Source: Ga0077527 sp038106575 (GTDB lineage Bacteria; Pseudomonadota; Gammaproteobacteria; Burkholderiales; SG8-41). From it: a DNA stretch of 43,126 bases. The notes beneath the pieces are model-generated. The model searched no databases, was not told where the DNA came from, and saw nothing but the letters and a program-made list of their open reading frames with translations. This document shows, piece after piece, positions 33,108 through 42,039 of the stretch. Position 1 is the first letter of the stretch. Each line of letters opens with the position of its first letter. The DNA is taken from NCBI GenBank assembly GCA_038106575.1, contig JAYOED010000017.1, forward strand, positions 1 through 43,126. The letters run 5' to 3'. The translations under genes were made by a program, and so were the position numbers.

Positions 33108-34088
33108 TCAGTTGGTGGCTTTGAGTCCCACGGTCTTGACCAGTTTGGCGTTGTCACCCATCGATTCAATGACCTCTTTGCGGAAATCCGCCGGGCCGCG
33201 GATCAGGATTTCAGTACCTTGGAAGGCCATGCCTTTCTTGACCTCAGGGCGCTCCATCGCCTTGGCGACGGCGGTGCGCACCTTATCGACGGTAGCCCTC
33301 GGGGTGCCTTTGGGTGCGAAGAAGCCCATCCAGCCGGTGTAATTAAATCCCGGAATGGTTTCGGAAATCGGGCGGATATTCGGAGCCAGCAGCTTGGTTT
33401 CGCGGTTTAGGCTGTGGCCGATGGCGCGCATGCGTTTAGCGGCAACGTGGACCATCGCCGCGGCCGAAGGGATCAGCGACCATTGGGATTCACCCGAAGC
33501 GACCGAACGCGACGAAGCGCCGCCACCCTTGTAAGGCACGTGCAGTGACTGAATGTTGGCACGCTGCAGGAAGTATGCACCGGAGAGATGGCTTTGCGAG
33601 CCTACACCCGCGGAGGCCATGTTGAACGGCTTGTTGCCGCTCTTCGCGTAAGCGATGAACTCCGGCACGGTCTTGATCGGAGTCGAGTTGGCGACCACCA
33701 GCACATTCAGCGTCTCTGCAAACTGCACCACCGACTCGTAATCGTTGACCGGATGGTAAGTCGGCTTCTTAACTAGCAGGCGGGCGATAGTCGATGCAGC
33801 GGTGGTCGCGGTGACCAGCGTGTAACCGTCGGGGTTCGCGTCCTTGGCAATTTCCATACCTATGATGCCGCCAGCACCGGCGCGGTTGTCGATAACCAGG
33901 TTTACGCCCATCACTGGACCGAGACCGTTGGTGACAATACGGGTCAGGGTATCGACCGAGCTGCCGGCGCCGTTCGGTACTAGCACGCGGATTGGCCGGC
34001 TTGGATATGAGTCGGCTGCAATCGCGCTGACTCCGGCGCAAAGGGTTGTTGCGGCGAGCAGGGCCGCGCATAGACGGATGGATTTCAT
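33108..34088 (-). CDS. Bug/TctC-family tripartite tricarboxylate transporter solute-binding protein
   Basis: 326-residue periplasmic binding protein. A Sec signal MKSIRLCAALLAATTLCAG then VSAIAA precedes the mature start DSYPSRPIRVLVPNGAGSSVD. Other family marks are VIDNRAGAGGIIGMEIA (near 70), the VPYKGGG motif (near 185) and a GFFAPKGTPRATVDKV stretch. The ATG has AGGAG. No TctA or TctB permease genes are nearby, so it is one of the many orphan Bug proteins of betaproteobacteria. The ligand is unknown, typically a carboxylate. A palindromic site lies in the divergent upstream region. Confidence 0.92.
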   Translation of the reverse strand: MKSIRLCAALLAATTLCAGVSAIAADSYPSRPIRVLVPNGAGSSVDTLTRIVTNGLGPVMGVNLVIDNRAGAGGIIGMEIAKDANPDGYTLVTATTAASTIARLLVKKPTYHPVNDYESVVQFAETLNVLVVANSTPIKTVPEFIAYAKSGNKPFNMASAGVGSQSHLSGAYFLQRANIQSLHVPYKGGGASSRSVASGESQWSLIPSAAAMVHVAAKRMRAIGHSLNRETKLLAPNIRPISETIPGFNYTGWMGFFAPKGTPRATVDKVRTAVAKAMERPEVKKGMAFQGTEILIRGPADFRKEVIESMGDNAKLVKTVGLKATN

Positions 34089-34181
34089 GATACTTCTCCT
34101 GGGTTGTGCGGTTTTGGTTTGGGTATACCGCTTGACAGGGAAGAATTCTGTCGGGTTTGCCGCATCAAGGCAACCATTCCT

Positions 34182-34194
34182 GACCAATTTGGTC
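34182..34194. promoter_or_regulatory. 13-bp perfect odd palindrome in the Bug/patatin divergent region
   Basis: GACCAATTTGGTC reads GACCAA, central T, TTGGTC: a perfect 6-bp inverted repeat around one base. It lies 94 bases upstream of the Bug ATG and 85 upstream of the patatin ATG. A longer-spaced pair GACAG/CTGTC flanks an EcoRI-like centre nearby (about 34133-34151). Possible operator; no regulator gene is adjacent. Confidence 0.4.
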
Positions 34195-34278
34195 GGCGGC
34201 AATGCTTGGCATACACTGCGACTTTTCCGGATACGTGGAACCTTGGCGTGTTCCGGCAGCTTTTCAAATTCAAATACG

Positions 34279-35157
34279 ATGAAAAAAATCTTCAAATTCC
34301 TGCTGGTCTGCAGCATGGCCATGGTAGCCGGCTGTGCGACTGCGCCGGTTGATTACACCGCAGCCGATGCGCCGCGGGCAATGCCGCTGGTGCAGGTCAA
34401 GGCGGAGCGACCCGTGGTCGGCTTGGTGCTGGGCGCCGGCGGATCGCGCGGTTTTGCACACATCGGTGTGCTGAAGGCGCTCGAGGCGGCCGGCATTGAT
34501 GCCGACGTGGTGGTGGGTGTCAGTTCCGGTGCCGTGGTGGCCGCGCTGCATGCCGGCGGTCTGGACGCGAAAATGCTGGAAAACGAGGCGAAGGCGGTCG
34601 AGGATAGCGATCTGCTCGATTTCACACTGTTCGGCCCGGGCTATATCGAGGGTGAGCGTCTGCAGGGTTTCATCAACCGCATGGTGGGTAATCGTCCGAT
34701 CGAATCGCTGCGCAAGCCGTTCGCGGTGGTGGCGGCCGAGCGCGAAACCAGCCGCATGACCGTGTTCAACCGGGGCAATACCGGACTCGCGGTACGCGCA
34801 TCCGCTAGCGTGCCGAGGTTGTTCTGGCCGGTACTGATTCGCGGCACCGAATACGTGGACGGCGGCATTGCCAGCCGCGTGCCGGTGTCAGTGGCGCGCG
34901 ACATGGGCGCCGACGTGGTGATTGCCGTCGATTTGTCTTGGCGCGGTTCGTATGATGCCCAGAAGGCTGACGTAGTGATCCGTCCGAAGGTGGTGCGCTT
35001 ACGCATCGTTGATTTCTCGCGAAAGCTGGAAAATCTGGCTGCAGGACAAACGGCCGCTGAAGCGGCGATCCCACAAGTGCAAGAAATGATCGCCCGTGCC
35101 GCCGAGGCGAAGGCGCGTCTGACCCGCACCGACACTTCGCGCGTCGTCATCCGCTGA
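34279..35157 (+). CDS. Patatin-like phospholipase, lipoprotein
   Basis: 292-residue lipolytic enzyme. The signal peptide MKKIFKFLLVCSMAMVAGC ends in a lipobox (VAGC), predicting an anchored periplasmic protein. The patatin fold shows the oxyanion motif LGAGGSRGFAHIGVLKALE (near 50-68), the nucleophile serine in VGVSSGAVVAAL and the aspartate in the D-G-G motif of YVDGGIASRVPV. The rest (about 220-292) is helical and charged. The start is taken at ATG 34279 because the frame upstream, open to 33844, crosses the divergent promoter region. It may hydrolyse phospholipids or acyl-esters in the envelope. Confidence 0.87.
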   Translation: MKKIFKFLLVCSMAMVAGCATAPVDYTAADAPRAMPLVQVKAERPVVGLVLGAGGSRGFAHIGVLKALEAAGIDADVVVGVSSGAVVAALHAGGLDAKMLENEAKAVEDSDLLDFTLFGPGYIEGERLQGFINRMVGNRPIESLRKPFAVVAAERETSRMTVFNRGNTGLAVRASASVPRLFWPVLIRGTEYVDGGIASRVPVSVARDMGADVVIAVDLSWRGSYDAQKADVVIRPKVVRLRIVDFSRKLENLAAGQTAAEAAIPQVQEMIARAAEAKARLTRTDTSRVVIR

Positions 35158-35208
35158 ATTTGCGCAATCCCGCTTTGTTATGATCCCCGCTCTTGCGGAG
35201 GAAGTTTG

Positions 35209-36429
35209 ATGACAACAGATCAGCGGGCATTTGCCGGAGTAAAAGTTCTCGATCTCACGCGCGTTCTGGCGGGACCGTTCTGCGCCTACCAGATGGCGCT
35301 GCTGGGCGCCGAAGTCATCAAGATCGAACCGCCGGGCAAGGGAGAGACCGTGCGCTGGCGCACCGAGGCCGATCCGTCATTCGGCGAGCAGGGACTTTCG
35401 TTGGGTTTTATGACCCAGTCCTCGAACAAGCGTTTCCTGTCACTCGATCTTAACAAACCTGAAGGCGTAGAGATTTTCCTCAAGCTGGCTGCTGAGTGCG
35501 ATGTCGTGGTGCAGAACCTGCGTTCAGGTTCCGCTGAAAAACGCGGTATCGGCTACGAAGCGGTGAAGAAAGTGAATCCTGAAGTCGTGTTCATGTCAAT
35601 CACGGCCTACGGCAATACCGGCCCCAAGCACGGCCATCCAGCGTATGACAGCGTGATCCAGGCGTGGTCGGGCTTCATGAGCGTCACTGGCACCACCGAT
35701 ACCGGACCGCTGAAGGCGGGGCCGCCGATCGTCGATTACTCGACCGGGCTTGCTGCTGCCTACGCTGTTTCGGCGGCGCTCTATCAGAAGCAGCGCACCG
35801 GCAAGGGCCAGTACATCGACCTCGCGATGCTCGACACAAACCTGATCCTGATGGCCTCAGTGATGACGGCCTACATGAACACCGGTGTCGCGCCGAAGCA
35901 GGCTGGCAACGATGCCGCCAGCCGTTCGCCGGCCTCGACCACCTTCAATACCGCCGACGGCCTGATCGCCTTCGCGATCAACGAGGAACACCAGTTCCAG
36001 GGCATGCTCAAGGTTCTGGGGCTGACAGCGTTCAACGTCGATGCGCGGTTCTCGACCGGTAAGGCGCGGCGCGACAACATACCGGCGCTGCGCGAGCTGA
36101 TGCAGGAAAAGCTGATGGCGAAGTCCGCCACCGAATGGGAGCCGCTGTTCAACGCGGAGGGTGTGCCGGCAGGAAGGGTGCGCACGATTCCAGAGTGCAT
36201 GAACGAGGCGCAAACGCAGTCGCGCGGACTAATACACAGCTTCCCCCCCGAAGCCACCGGATTCAAAAAGGATCTCAAGGTGCCGTTGTCGCCGTTTACC
36301 TTCGCCCACAACGGCCCGCGCGCCGACACGCCACCGAAGAAAGTCGGTGCCGACAACGACGCGATACTGGGCGAACTCGGTTACGACGCGGCGGCGATTG
36401 CCGCGCTGAGGACCAGGAAGATCATCTGA
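35209..36429 (+). CDS. CaiB/BaiF-family (class III) CoA-transferase
   Basis: 406-residue formyl-CoA-transferase/CaiB-family enzyme that moves CoA between carboxylic acids. ATG 35209 has GGAGGAAG just upstream. Family marks are VLDLTRVLAGPFCAYQMALLGAEVIKIEPP at the N-terminus, NLRSGSAEKRGIGYEAV, and the nucleophile aspartate region GKGQYIDLAMLDTNL near 206. The C-terminal piece has GVPAGRVRTIPE. It ends 1 base before the 3' end of the convergent GluQRS gene and has no obvious operon partner. The CoA donor and acceptor are unknown. Confidence 0.9.
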   Translation: MTTDQRAFAGVKVLDLTRVLAGPFCAYQMALLGAEVIKIEPPGKGETVRWRTEADPSFGEQGLSLGFMTQSSNKRFLSLDLNKPEGVEIFLKLAAECDVVVQNLRSGSAEKRGIGYEAVKKVNPEVVFMSITAYGNTGPKHGHPAYDSVIQAWSGFMSVTGTTDTGPLKAGPPIVDYSTGLAAAYAVSAALYQKQRTGKGQYIDLAMLDTNLILMASVMTAYMNTGVAPKQAGNDAASRSPASTTFNTADGLIAFAINEEHQFQGMLKVLGLTAFNVDARFSTGKARRDNIPALRELMQEKLMAKSATEWEPLFNAEGVPAGRVRTIPECMNEAQTQSRGLIHSFPPEATGFKKDLKVPLSPFTFAHNGPRADTPPKKVGADNDAILGELGYDAAAIAALRTRKII

Positions 36430-36430
36430 G

Positions 36431-37339
36431 TCAGGACTGCGACACCGCCGGCAGCGTGTGCGTGCGCGGCACTTTTTTCAGGCGCCATCCGGTGATTGCT
36501 CGCTTCCAGAACTCCGCCGCGTCGTGCGGCGCGCAGTCGGCGACCGGTTCCTGGCCCAGAAACGCCAGCGCGGCATTCAGCGCCGGCACCGGTGCCGTAG
36601 TGTCCACCGCCTGCGCCAGCGTTTGTTTCGAGAGTTTTTCGCCCATCACGTTGACCGCCACCGGGAGATGTGCGTAGCGCGGCGTGATGAGGCCGAGCAA
36701 CTGCTGCAGCCAGATCTGCCGTGGAGTTGAGTTGAGCATGTCGGCGCCGCGCACGATGTTGGTGATGCCCTGCGCGGCATCGTCCACCACTACCGCCAGC
36801 TGATAGGCATAAAAGCCATCGGCGCGCCGGACCACAAAGTCGCCGATCAGGCGTTCGACGTTCTGGGTGATGCGTCCCTGCACCGTATCGCAAAATTCAA
36901 TCATCGCGCCGCGGGTCAGCGCGCGCTCCGAGCGCGCCGCGCGTCCCGCCTGCAGGCCGTTACGGCAGGTGCCGGGATAGACTGGACCGTCGATACCCTC
37001 GGTTGCCGAATCGGCGATCTCGCGGCGGCTGCAGGCACAGGGATAGAGCAGGTTTTTTGTGCGCAACTTTTTGAGCGCAGTGTCGTAGGCGTCATTGCGC
37101 GTGCTTTGATACAGCACCTCGCCGTCCCATTGCATGCCTAGTGCTTCAAGGGCGCGCAGGATGTCATCCGCTGCGCCGGGCACATTGCGCGGCGGATCAA
37201 GATCTTCGATGCGCACCAGCCATTTGCCGCTGTGCGCGCGGGCATCGAGATAGCTGCCCGCCGCAGCGACCAGCGAACCGAAATGCAGCGGTCCGGTGGG
37301 AGAGGGCGCAAAGCGTCCACGATATTCCAATACTGCCAT
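36431..37339 (-). CDS. gluQ: Glutamyl-Q tRNA(Asp) synthetase
   Basis: 302-residue paralogue of the catalytic core of glutamyl-tRNA synthetase that attaches glutamate to queuosine in tRNA-Asp. It has RFAPSPTGPLHFGSLVAA (HIGH-like site, residues 9-26), zinc-ligand cysteines in YPCACSRREI and YPGTCRNG, and the KMSKS-like GEKLSKQ near 236. The anticodon-binding C-terminal domain is absent, as expected for the family. It is transcribed toward the CoA-transferase gene with only one base between the stops. Confidence 0.93.
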   Translation of the reverse strand: MAVLEYRGRFAPSPTGPLHFGSLVAAAGSYLDARAHSGKWLVRIEDLDPPRNVPGAADDILRALEALGMQWDGEVLYQSTRNDAYDTALKKLRTKNLLYPCACSRREIADSATEGIDGPVYPGTCRNGLQAGRAARSERALTRGAMIEFCDTVQGRITQNVERLIGDFVVRRADGFYAYQLAVVVDDAAQGITNIVRGADMLNSTPRQIWLQQLLGLITPRYAHLPVAVNVMGEKLSKQTLAQAVDTTAPVPALNAALAFLGQEPVADCAPHDAAEFWKRAITGWRLKKVPRTHTLPAVSQS

Positions 37340-37524
37340 ACCCCCCCGAGTTTACTCCCCGTGCTAGACGGAATATGTATAAAAGGGTAAACAAAATTTT
37401 GCGAAACAACCATGGATCGCTCCTGTGGAAGCGCGGATATGGGGAGTAGGCGCATCGATTCCTCTTTTTCTTGTGTTACTGATCTCTTCGTATTTCTGAT
37501 TACGGATTGGTCTATCATGATGTC

Positions 37525-39045
37525 GTGACAACGATAACTACATCCGCAGCAGCAGTTTTTAGTTTCGACAACAGCTATGCCCGCGACCTCGAGGGGCTGT
37601 ACGTGCCGTGGAAAGCGGCCGAAGTGCCGCAGCCCAAGCTGATCAAATTCAATCGCTCTCTGGCGATGGAACTGGGGCTGGATGTGGCAGCGCTGGATTT
37701 TGAAGAGGGCGCACGGATTTTCTCCGGGAACCAGTTGCCGCCTGACATCAAAACCATTGCCCAGGCCTACGCCGGCCACCAGTTCGGCGGTTTCTCGCCA
37801 CAGCTGGGCGACGGCCGCGCGCTGCTTCTGGGCGAAGTGATCGACATACAGGGTCGGCGACGTGACATCGCCTTCAAGGGTTCGGGCCGCACGCCGTTTT
37901 CGCGCGGCGGCGACGGCAAGGCGGCGCTGGGCCCCGTGTTGCGCGAATACATCATCGGCGAGGCGATGCATACGCTTGGCATACCGACCACGCGCGCGCT
38001 GGCAGCCGTGACCACCGGCGAATTCGTGCGCCGCGAGCGCGACCTGCCGGGGGCGGTGCTGACCCGCGTCGCTTCCAGCCATATCCGCGTCGGGACCTTC
38101 CAGTTCGTCACCGTGCGCGGCGACATGGTGATGCTGAAGAAGCTTGCCGATTACGTGATCGAACGCCATTACCCTGAACTGAAAGAGCGGGACGACCGCT
38201 ACTTGGGCCTGCTACGCGGGCTGTGCGAGCGCCAGGCCGAACTGATCGCGCGCTGGATGAACATCGGCTTCATCCACGGCGTGATGAACACCGACAACAT
38301 GACGCTATCGGGCGAGACCATCGACTACGGTCCCTGCGCCTTCATGGACCGCTACGATCCCACGACGGTGTTCAGTTCCATCGACGAAGGCGGGCGCTAT
38401 GCCTATGCTAACCAGCCCCCAATCGCCAACTGGAACCTCGCGCGCTTCGCCGAGGCACTGCTGCCGCTGCTCGCGAATGAGCAGAATGAGGATCAGGACC
38501 GCGCGGTGCAGCAGGCGATGGAAATCCTCGGTGCGTTCCAGCAGCGCTACGAGCACTACTGGCTGCAGGGCATGCGCAAAAAACTCGGGCTCGCAAGTGT
38601 AGACGCGGACGATTTCGCACTGGCGACGGATTTCCTCAAGACCATGGAAGGCCAGGGCGTCGATTACACACAGGCGTTTCGCCGACTCGCCGATGTCGCT
38701 GAAGGGAAGGGCGCGTTGAGCGCTATCGGGTTGCACAAGTTGTATGCCGATGACGCCGCACTGAGAGCGTGGCTGCCGCGCTGGCGTGCGCGGCTTGAAA
38801 CCGAAACTGTATCGCCGGAACAGCGCGCGGCAGCGATGCGTGCGGTGAACCCGGTTTACATTCCACGCAACCACAAGGTCGAGGAAGCGCTCGATACCGC
38901 GATCGAGCTCGGCGACTACGCGCCGTTCGAACAACTGCTCGAAGTGCTGAGCCAACCTTTTAAAGAAAACAAAGCCTTCGCGGCCTATGCCGACCCAGCG
39001 ACGCGGGAGCAGGCTGCAGGTTACCGCACGTTCTGCGGTACCTGA
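37525..39045 (+). CDS. selO: SelO/YdiU-family protein adenylyltransferase
   Basis: 506 residues from GTG 37525 (TTG 37507 is also in frame). SelO is a pseudokinase-fold enzyme that transfers AMP to protein hydroxyls in redox stress. The segment FSFDNSYARDLEGLYVPW opens the conserved body. The nucleotide site is seen in FKGSGRTPFSRGGDGKAALG (near 115-135). The metal-binding asparagine and aspartate lie in HGVMNTDNM and IDYGPCAFMD (near 252-275). The C-terminus ends RTFCGT, keeping the cysteine found in place of selenocysteine in bacteria. It is divergent from gluQ across about 185 bases and monocistronic. Confidence 0.92.
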   Translation: MTTITTSAAAVFSFDNSYARDLEGLYVPWKAAEVPQPKLIKFNRSLAMELGLDVAALDFEEGARIFSGNQLPPDIKTIAQAYAGHQFGGFSPQLGDGRALLLGEVIDIQGRRRDIAFKGSGRTPFSRGGDGKAALGPVLREYIIGEAMHTLGIPTTRALAAVTTGEFVRRERDLPGAVLTRVASSHIRVGTFQFVTVRGDMVMLKKLADYVIERHYPELKERDDRYLGLLRGLCERQAELIARWMNIGFIHGVMNTDNMTLSGETIDYGPCAFMDRYDPTTVFSSIDEGGRYAYANQPPIANWNLARFAEALLPLLANEQNEDQDRAVQQAMEILGAFQQRYEHYWLQGMRKKLGLASVDADDFALATDFLKTMEGQGVDYTQAFRRLADVAEGKGALSAIGLHKLYADDAALRAWLPRWRARLETETVSPEQRAAAMRAVNPVYIPRNHKVEEALDTAIELGDYAPFEQLLEVLSQPFKENKAFAAYADPATREQAAGYRTFCGT

Positions 39046-39109
39046 GCAGTATATTTACATAAATAAATTTTTTAATTGATAATTTTAACAATTTACGAGG
39101 AGTCTGCTG

Positions 39110-39994
39110 ATGCCATACGCTCGATCCGGTGACGTCAATCTGTATTACGAGGAGAGCGGACGCGGCACGCCGATCGTGTTCGTACATGAATTCGCCGACG
39201 ACCTGCGAAGCTGGGAGCCGCAGTTACGTTTCTTCTCGCGGCGCTATCGCTGCATCGCCTACAACGCGCGCGGCTATCCACCCTCAGATGTGCCGCGCGT
39301 GCGGTCGAAGTATTCGCAGGCCATTGCCGCCGACGACATTGCTGCGGTACTGCGCCATCTCAAAATCAGGAAGGCGCACATCATAGGCTGCTCGATGGGC
39401 GGCTATGCTACGGTGCATTTTGGTTTGCGCCATGCGCGCCTCGCGCTGTCGCTGACCGCGATCGGCGTCGGCTATGGTTCCGATGCCGATAAGCGCAAAC
39501 AGTTTCTGCAGGACACCGAAGTCATGGCGCGGCGTTTTGACTCGCTGGGCACGCACGAAGCGATCAAGCCCTACCAGATCGGGCCGTCGCGGGTGCAGTA
39601 CCAGAACAAGGATCCGCGCGGCTTCGCGCACTTCTGCGCCGAGTTCGCCAAGCATTCGGCGCTGGGTTCGGCCAACACGCTGCGCGGGGTGCAGGCGCGG
39701 CGGCCGACGATACAGAGCCTGGAGCGCCAGTTGCGCCGGCTGCAGGTACCGCTGCACATTGTCACCGGTGATGAGGACAACAACTGCCTCGAGCCGGGCG
39801 TGTTCATCAAGCGCGTGTGTCCGTCGGCTTGGCTGACCGTAGTGCCCAACACCGGCCACGCAGTCAATGTCGAAGAGCCAGGGCTGTTCAACGAACTCAC
39901 CGCCGAATTCCTTGCCCAGGTTGACAGCGGCCGCTGGAAGCCGCGCGATCCGCGCTCGCTGGTGCAATCAACTATGCAGCCGGGAAAGAAATAA
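39110..39994 (+). CDS. Alpha/beta-hydrolase-fold protein
   Basis: 294-residue hydrolase. The nucleophile elbow is GCSMGGYA (serine near 93), the acid is in VTGDEDNNCLE near 220, and the histidine in NTGHAVNVEEPG near 247. The oxyanion region is VFVHEFADDLRSWEPQL near 23. There is no signal peptide. Its closest look is to 3-oxoadipate enol-lactonase-type enzymes, but specificity is open. An AT-rich leader with CGAGGAG precedes the ATG. The NMT1-like gene follows after 3 bases and thiL after that, so it opens an apparent operon. Confidence 0.88.
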   Translation: MPYARSGDVNLYYEESGRGTPIVFVHEFADDLRSWEPQLRFFSRRYRCIAYNARGYPPSDVPRVRSKYSQAIAADDIAAVLRHLKIRKAHIIGCSMGGYATVHFGLRHARLALSLTAIGVGYGSDADKRKQFLQDTEVMARRFDSLGTHEAIKPYQIGPSRVQYQNKDPRGFAHFCAEFAKHSALGSANTLRGVQARRPTIQSLERQLRRLQVPLHIVTGDEDNNCLEPGVFIKRVCPSAWLTVVPNTGHAVNVEEPGLFNELTAEFLAQVDSGRWKPRDPRSLVQSTMQPGKK

Positions 39995-39997
39995 CCT

Positions 39998-40915
39998 ATG
40001 GTCACACTGATCGAAAATTTCCGGGCGGTGTTCTACGCGCCGTTCTATGCCGCGTTCGCATTGAAGGCCTATGAGGCTGAGGGTGTTGAGGTGCGGATGG
40101 AAACCTCGGCCGATGCCGCGAAGACGCTAAGCACGCTGACATCCGGCGCCGCGCAGGTGTCGTGGGGCGGGCCGATGCGGCTGCTGCACGCTCATGACGA
40201 TGATCCTAAGAGCGACGTGGTCAGTTTCTGCGAAGTGGTCGGGCGCGATCCGTTTTACCTGATCGGCCGCACGCCGAATCCGTACTTCCGCATTAGCGCA
40301 TTACTCGACTGCACGCTGGCGGAAGTCACCGAGGTGCCGACGCCGTGGTATTGCCTGCAGCACGACCTGCTGCTGGCAGGCGTCGATCCGGCGACCGTCA
40401 AGCGCGCGCCGGGTGCGTGTATGGGGGAAAACATTGAGCGCCTGCGCCGCGGTGAAGTCGATGTGATTCAGGTGTTCGAGCCGCTGGCGCATGACGCGGT
40501 GGCGCAGGGCATTGGCCATGTCTGGTACGCGGCGTCAAGCCGCGGCCCGGCGTCGTACACCACGTTCAATACCACCCGCGCCTTCATTGAGCGCTATCCA
40601 GGCACCGCACTGCGCATGACGCGTGCGATGTACCGCGCCCAGCAATGGATCGCCGCGCACGACGGCCGCGCGCTGGCCGAGGCCATAGCCGGCTATTTCC
40701 CGAATCTTCCGGTGGTGACGCTTGCCGCCTGCTGCGACCGTTACAAGGCCAATGACGTGTGGAACACCGAACCGCTGCAGCAGCGCGAGGGTGTCGAATG
40801 GCTGCGCGACGCAATGCTCGCCTGCGGCGCGATCAAGCGGCGCATCGAATTCGAGGAGCTCTCTGACATACGCTGGGCGCAGCAGGCCGTGCGCGAAGCG
40901 CCGCCGTCGATGTAG
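39998..40915 (+). CDS. NMT1/THI5-like (SsuA-type) binding-protein-fold protein without signal peptide
   Basis: 305-residue protein with the NMT1/THI5/SsuA periplasmic-binding fold. It starts directly with strand one (MVTLIENFRAVFYAPFYAAFA) and has no hydrophobic leader, so it is predicted cytosolic. Typical SBP pieces are GVEVRMETSADAAKTLSTLTSGAAQVSWGG and RRGEVDVIQVFEP. The C-C-C-F-C iron motif of eukaryotic THI5 is absent; the matching place reads GPASYTTFNTT. The PLP lysine position is also not kept. It starts 3 bases after the hydrolase and ends 27 bases before thiL, suggesting a thiamine link such as binding or salvage of a pyrimidine precursor. No ABC transporter genes are near. Confidence 0.8.
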   Translation: MVTLIENFRAVFYAPFYAAFALKAYEAEGVEVRMETSADAAKTLSTLTSGAAQVSWGGPMRLLHAHDDDPKSDVVSFCEVVGRDPFYLIGRTPNPYFRISALLDCTLAEVTEVPTPWYCLQHDLLLAGVDPATVKRAPGACMGENIERLRRGEVDVIQVFEPLAHDAVAQGIGHVWYAASSRGPASYTTFNTTRAFIERYPGTALRMTRAMYRAQQWIAAHDGRALAEAIAGYFPNLPVVTLAACCDRYKANDVWNTEPLQQREGVEWLRDAMLACGAIKRRIEFEELSDIRWAQQAVREAPPSM

Positions 40916-40942
40916 CGCCGTGGCTTCAGGCACAATAGGCTG

Positions 40943-41911
40943 ATGCCTGCAGAATTCGAACTGATCCGCCAGCATTTCACCCATGCCACGCCGCGCACGC
41001 TGCTGGGCGTGGGCGACGACGCCGCGCTGGTCCGCGCTTCCCGCGGCCAGGACTTGGCGGTGGCCGCCGACATGCTGGTCGCGGGCCGGCATTTTTTCCG
41101 CGACGCCGATCCACAGTCCGTCGGCCACAAGGCGCTTGCGGTGAATCTTTCCGATATGGCGGCGATGGGCGCGGTGCCGCGCTGGGCGACGCTGGGCATC
41201 GCAATGCCGAAAGCCGATGCGCGCTGGGTGGCGGCGTTTTCCAGGGGATTCATGACGCTTGCGCGCAAGCACGGCGTCGCCCTGATCGGCGGCGATACCA
41301 CACGCGGGCCGTTGAACATTTGCGTGCAGATCATCGGTGAAGTGCCGCCGCAGCAGGCGCTGCGCCGCGATGGCGCGAAGCCCAGGGACGACATCTGGGT
41401 GTCGGGCACGCTGGGCGATGCTGCGCTGGCGGTGGCGGCAAAAAACAAACGCATCAGGTTGAATCCCGCCGAACGCAAACGGGCACAGCAGCGTCTCGAC
41501 TGGCCGCAGCCGCGGCTTGCGCTCGGACTGGCCTTGCGTAGCATTGCGCGCAGTGTGATCGATGTTTCCGATGGCTTGGTCGCCGACCTCGGCCACATCT
41601 GCGAACGCTCGCGCGTGGCGGCAGTCGTGGATTTCACGCGGCTGCCGGTGCCGCCCTGGCTGCGGCAACATCTCGCCTCGTCCGTGGCCCGCGCCGCATT
41701 GCTCTCTGGCGGCGACGATTACGAACTGTGCTTCACTGCGGCACAAGATAAGCGCGCAGCGGTGGAACGTGCGGCGTCACGCACGCGCACCAGGGTGACG
41801 CGCATTGGACGCGTAATTCGCGCACCGGCGGGTGCGTGCAGCGTGGTGGTAGTGGATAAGGATGGATTGCCGCTGGTGATGAAGTGCCGCGGCTTTGATC
41901 ACTTCGGCTGA
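40943..41911 (+). CDS. thiL: Thiamine-monophosphate kinase
   Basis: 322-residue ATP-dependent kinase that forms thiamine pyrophosphate from thiamine monophosphate. The acidic metal sites are plain: GVGDDAALVRAS (residues 19-30), AADMLVAGRHF, NLSDMAAMGAVPRWATLG (near 70-87), GGDTTRGPLN (near 113) and IDVSDGLVADLGHI (near 206). SGGDDYELCFTA closes the list (near 252). Length and motif order are canonical. It is preceded by the NMT1-like and hydrolase genes in one direction. No TPP riboswitch was seen upstream, though the family's consensus was only searched by eye. Confidence 0.95.
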   Translation: MPAEFELIRQHFTHATPRTLLGVGDDAALVRASRGQDLAVAADMLVAGRHFFRDADPQSVGHKALAVNLSDMAAMGAVPRWATLGIAMPKADARWVAAFSRGFMTLARKHGVALIGGDTTRGPLNICVQIIGEVPPQQALRRDGAKPRDDIWVSGTLGDAALAVAAKNKRIRLNPAERKRAQQRLDWPQPRLALGLALRSIARSVIDVSDGLVADLGHICERSRVAAVVDFTRLPVPPWLRQHLASSVARAALLSGGDDYELCFTAAQDKRAAVERAASRTRTRVTRIGRVIRAPAGACSVVVVDKDGLPLVMKCRGFDHFG

Positions 41912-42039
41912 GTTAAATTACTGTGACGAAGACGATGCTTGTATGCGATTGAAACAGATTAAAACAATTTGTGTACGGCATTGATTGTGAGGTGCTGTTT
42001 CTGCAACCATAGCCTTGTTCACAATAACTGGGGTCTTCC

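Noticed and set aside
39998..40915. A functional THI5-type pyrimidine synthase
   Set aside because: The C-C-C-F-C motif needed for iron is missing and the lysine that holds PLP in yeast THI5 is not at the equivalent place; only the fold and the neighbouring thiL support a thiamine role.
40916..40942. TPP riboswitch ahead of thiL
   Set aside because: The gap is only 27 bases, far too short; none of the typical TPP riboswitch core was seen upstream of the operon either.
40535..41746. Long open frame antisense to the NMT1-like and thiL genes
   Set aside because: Spans two well-supported genes on the other strand and has Arg/His-rich shadow composition without any motif.
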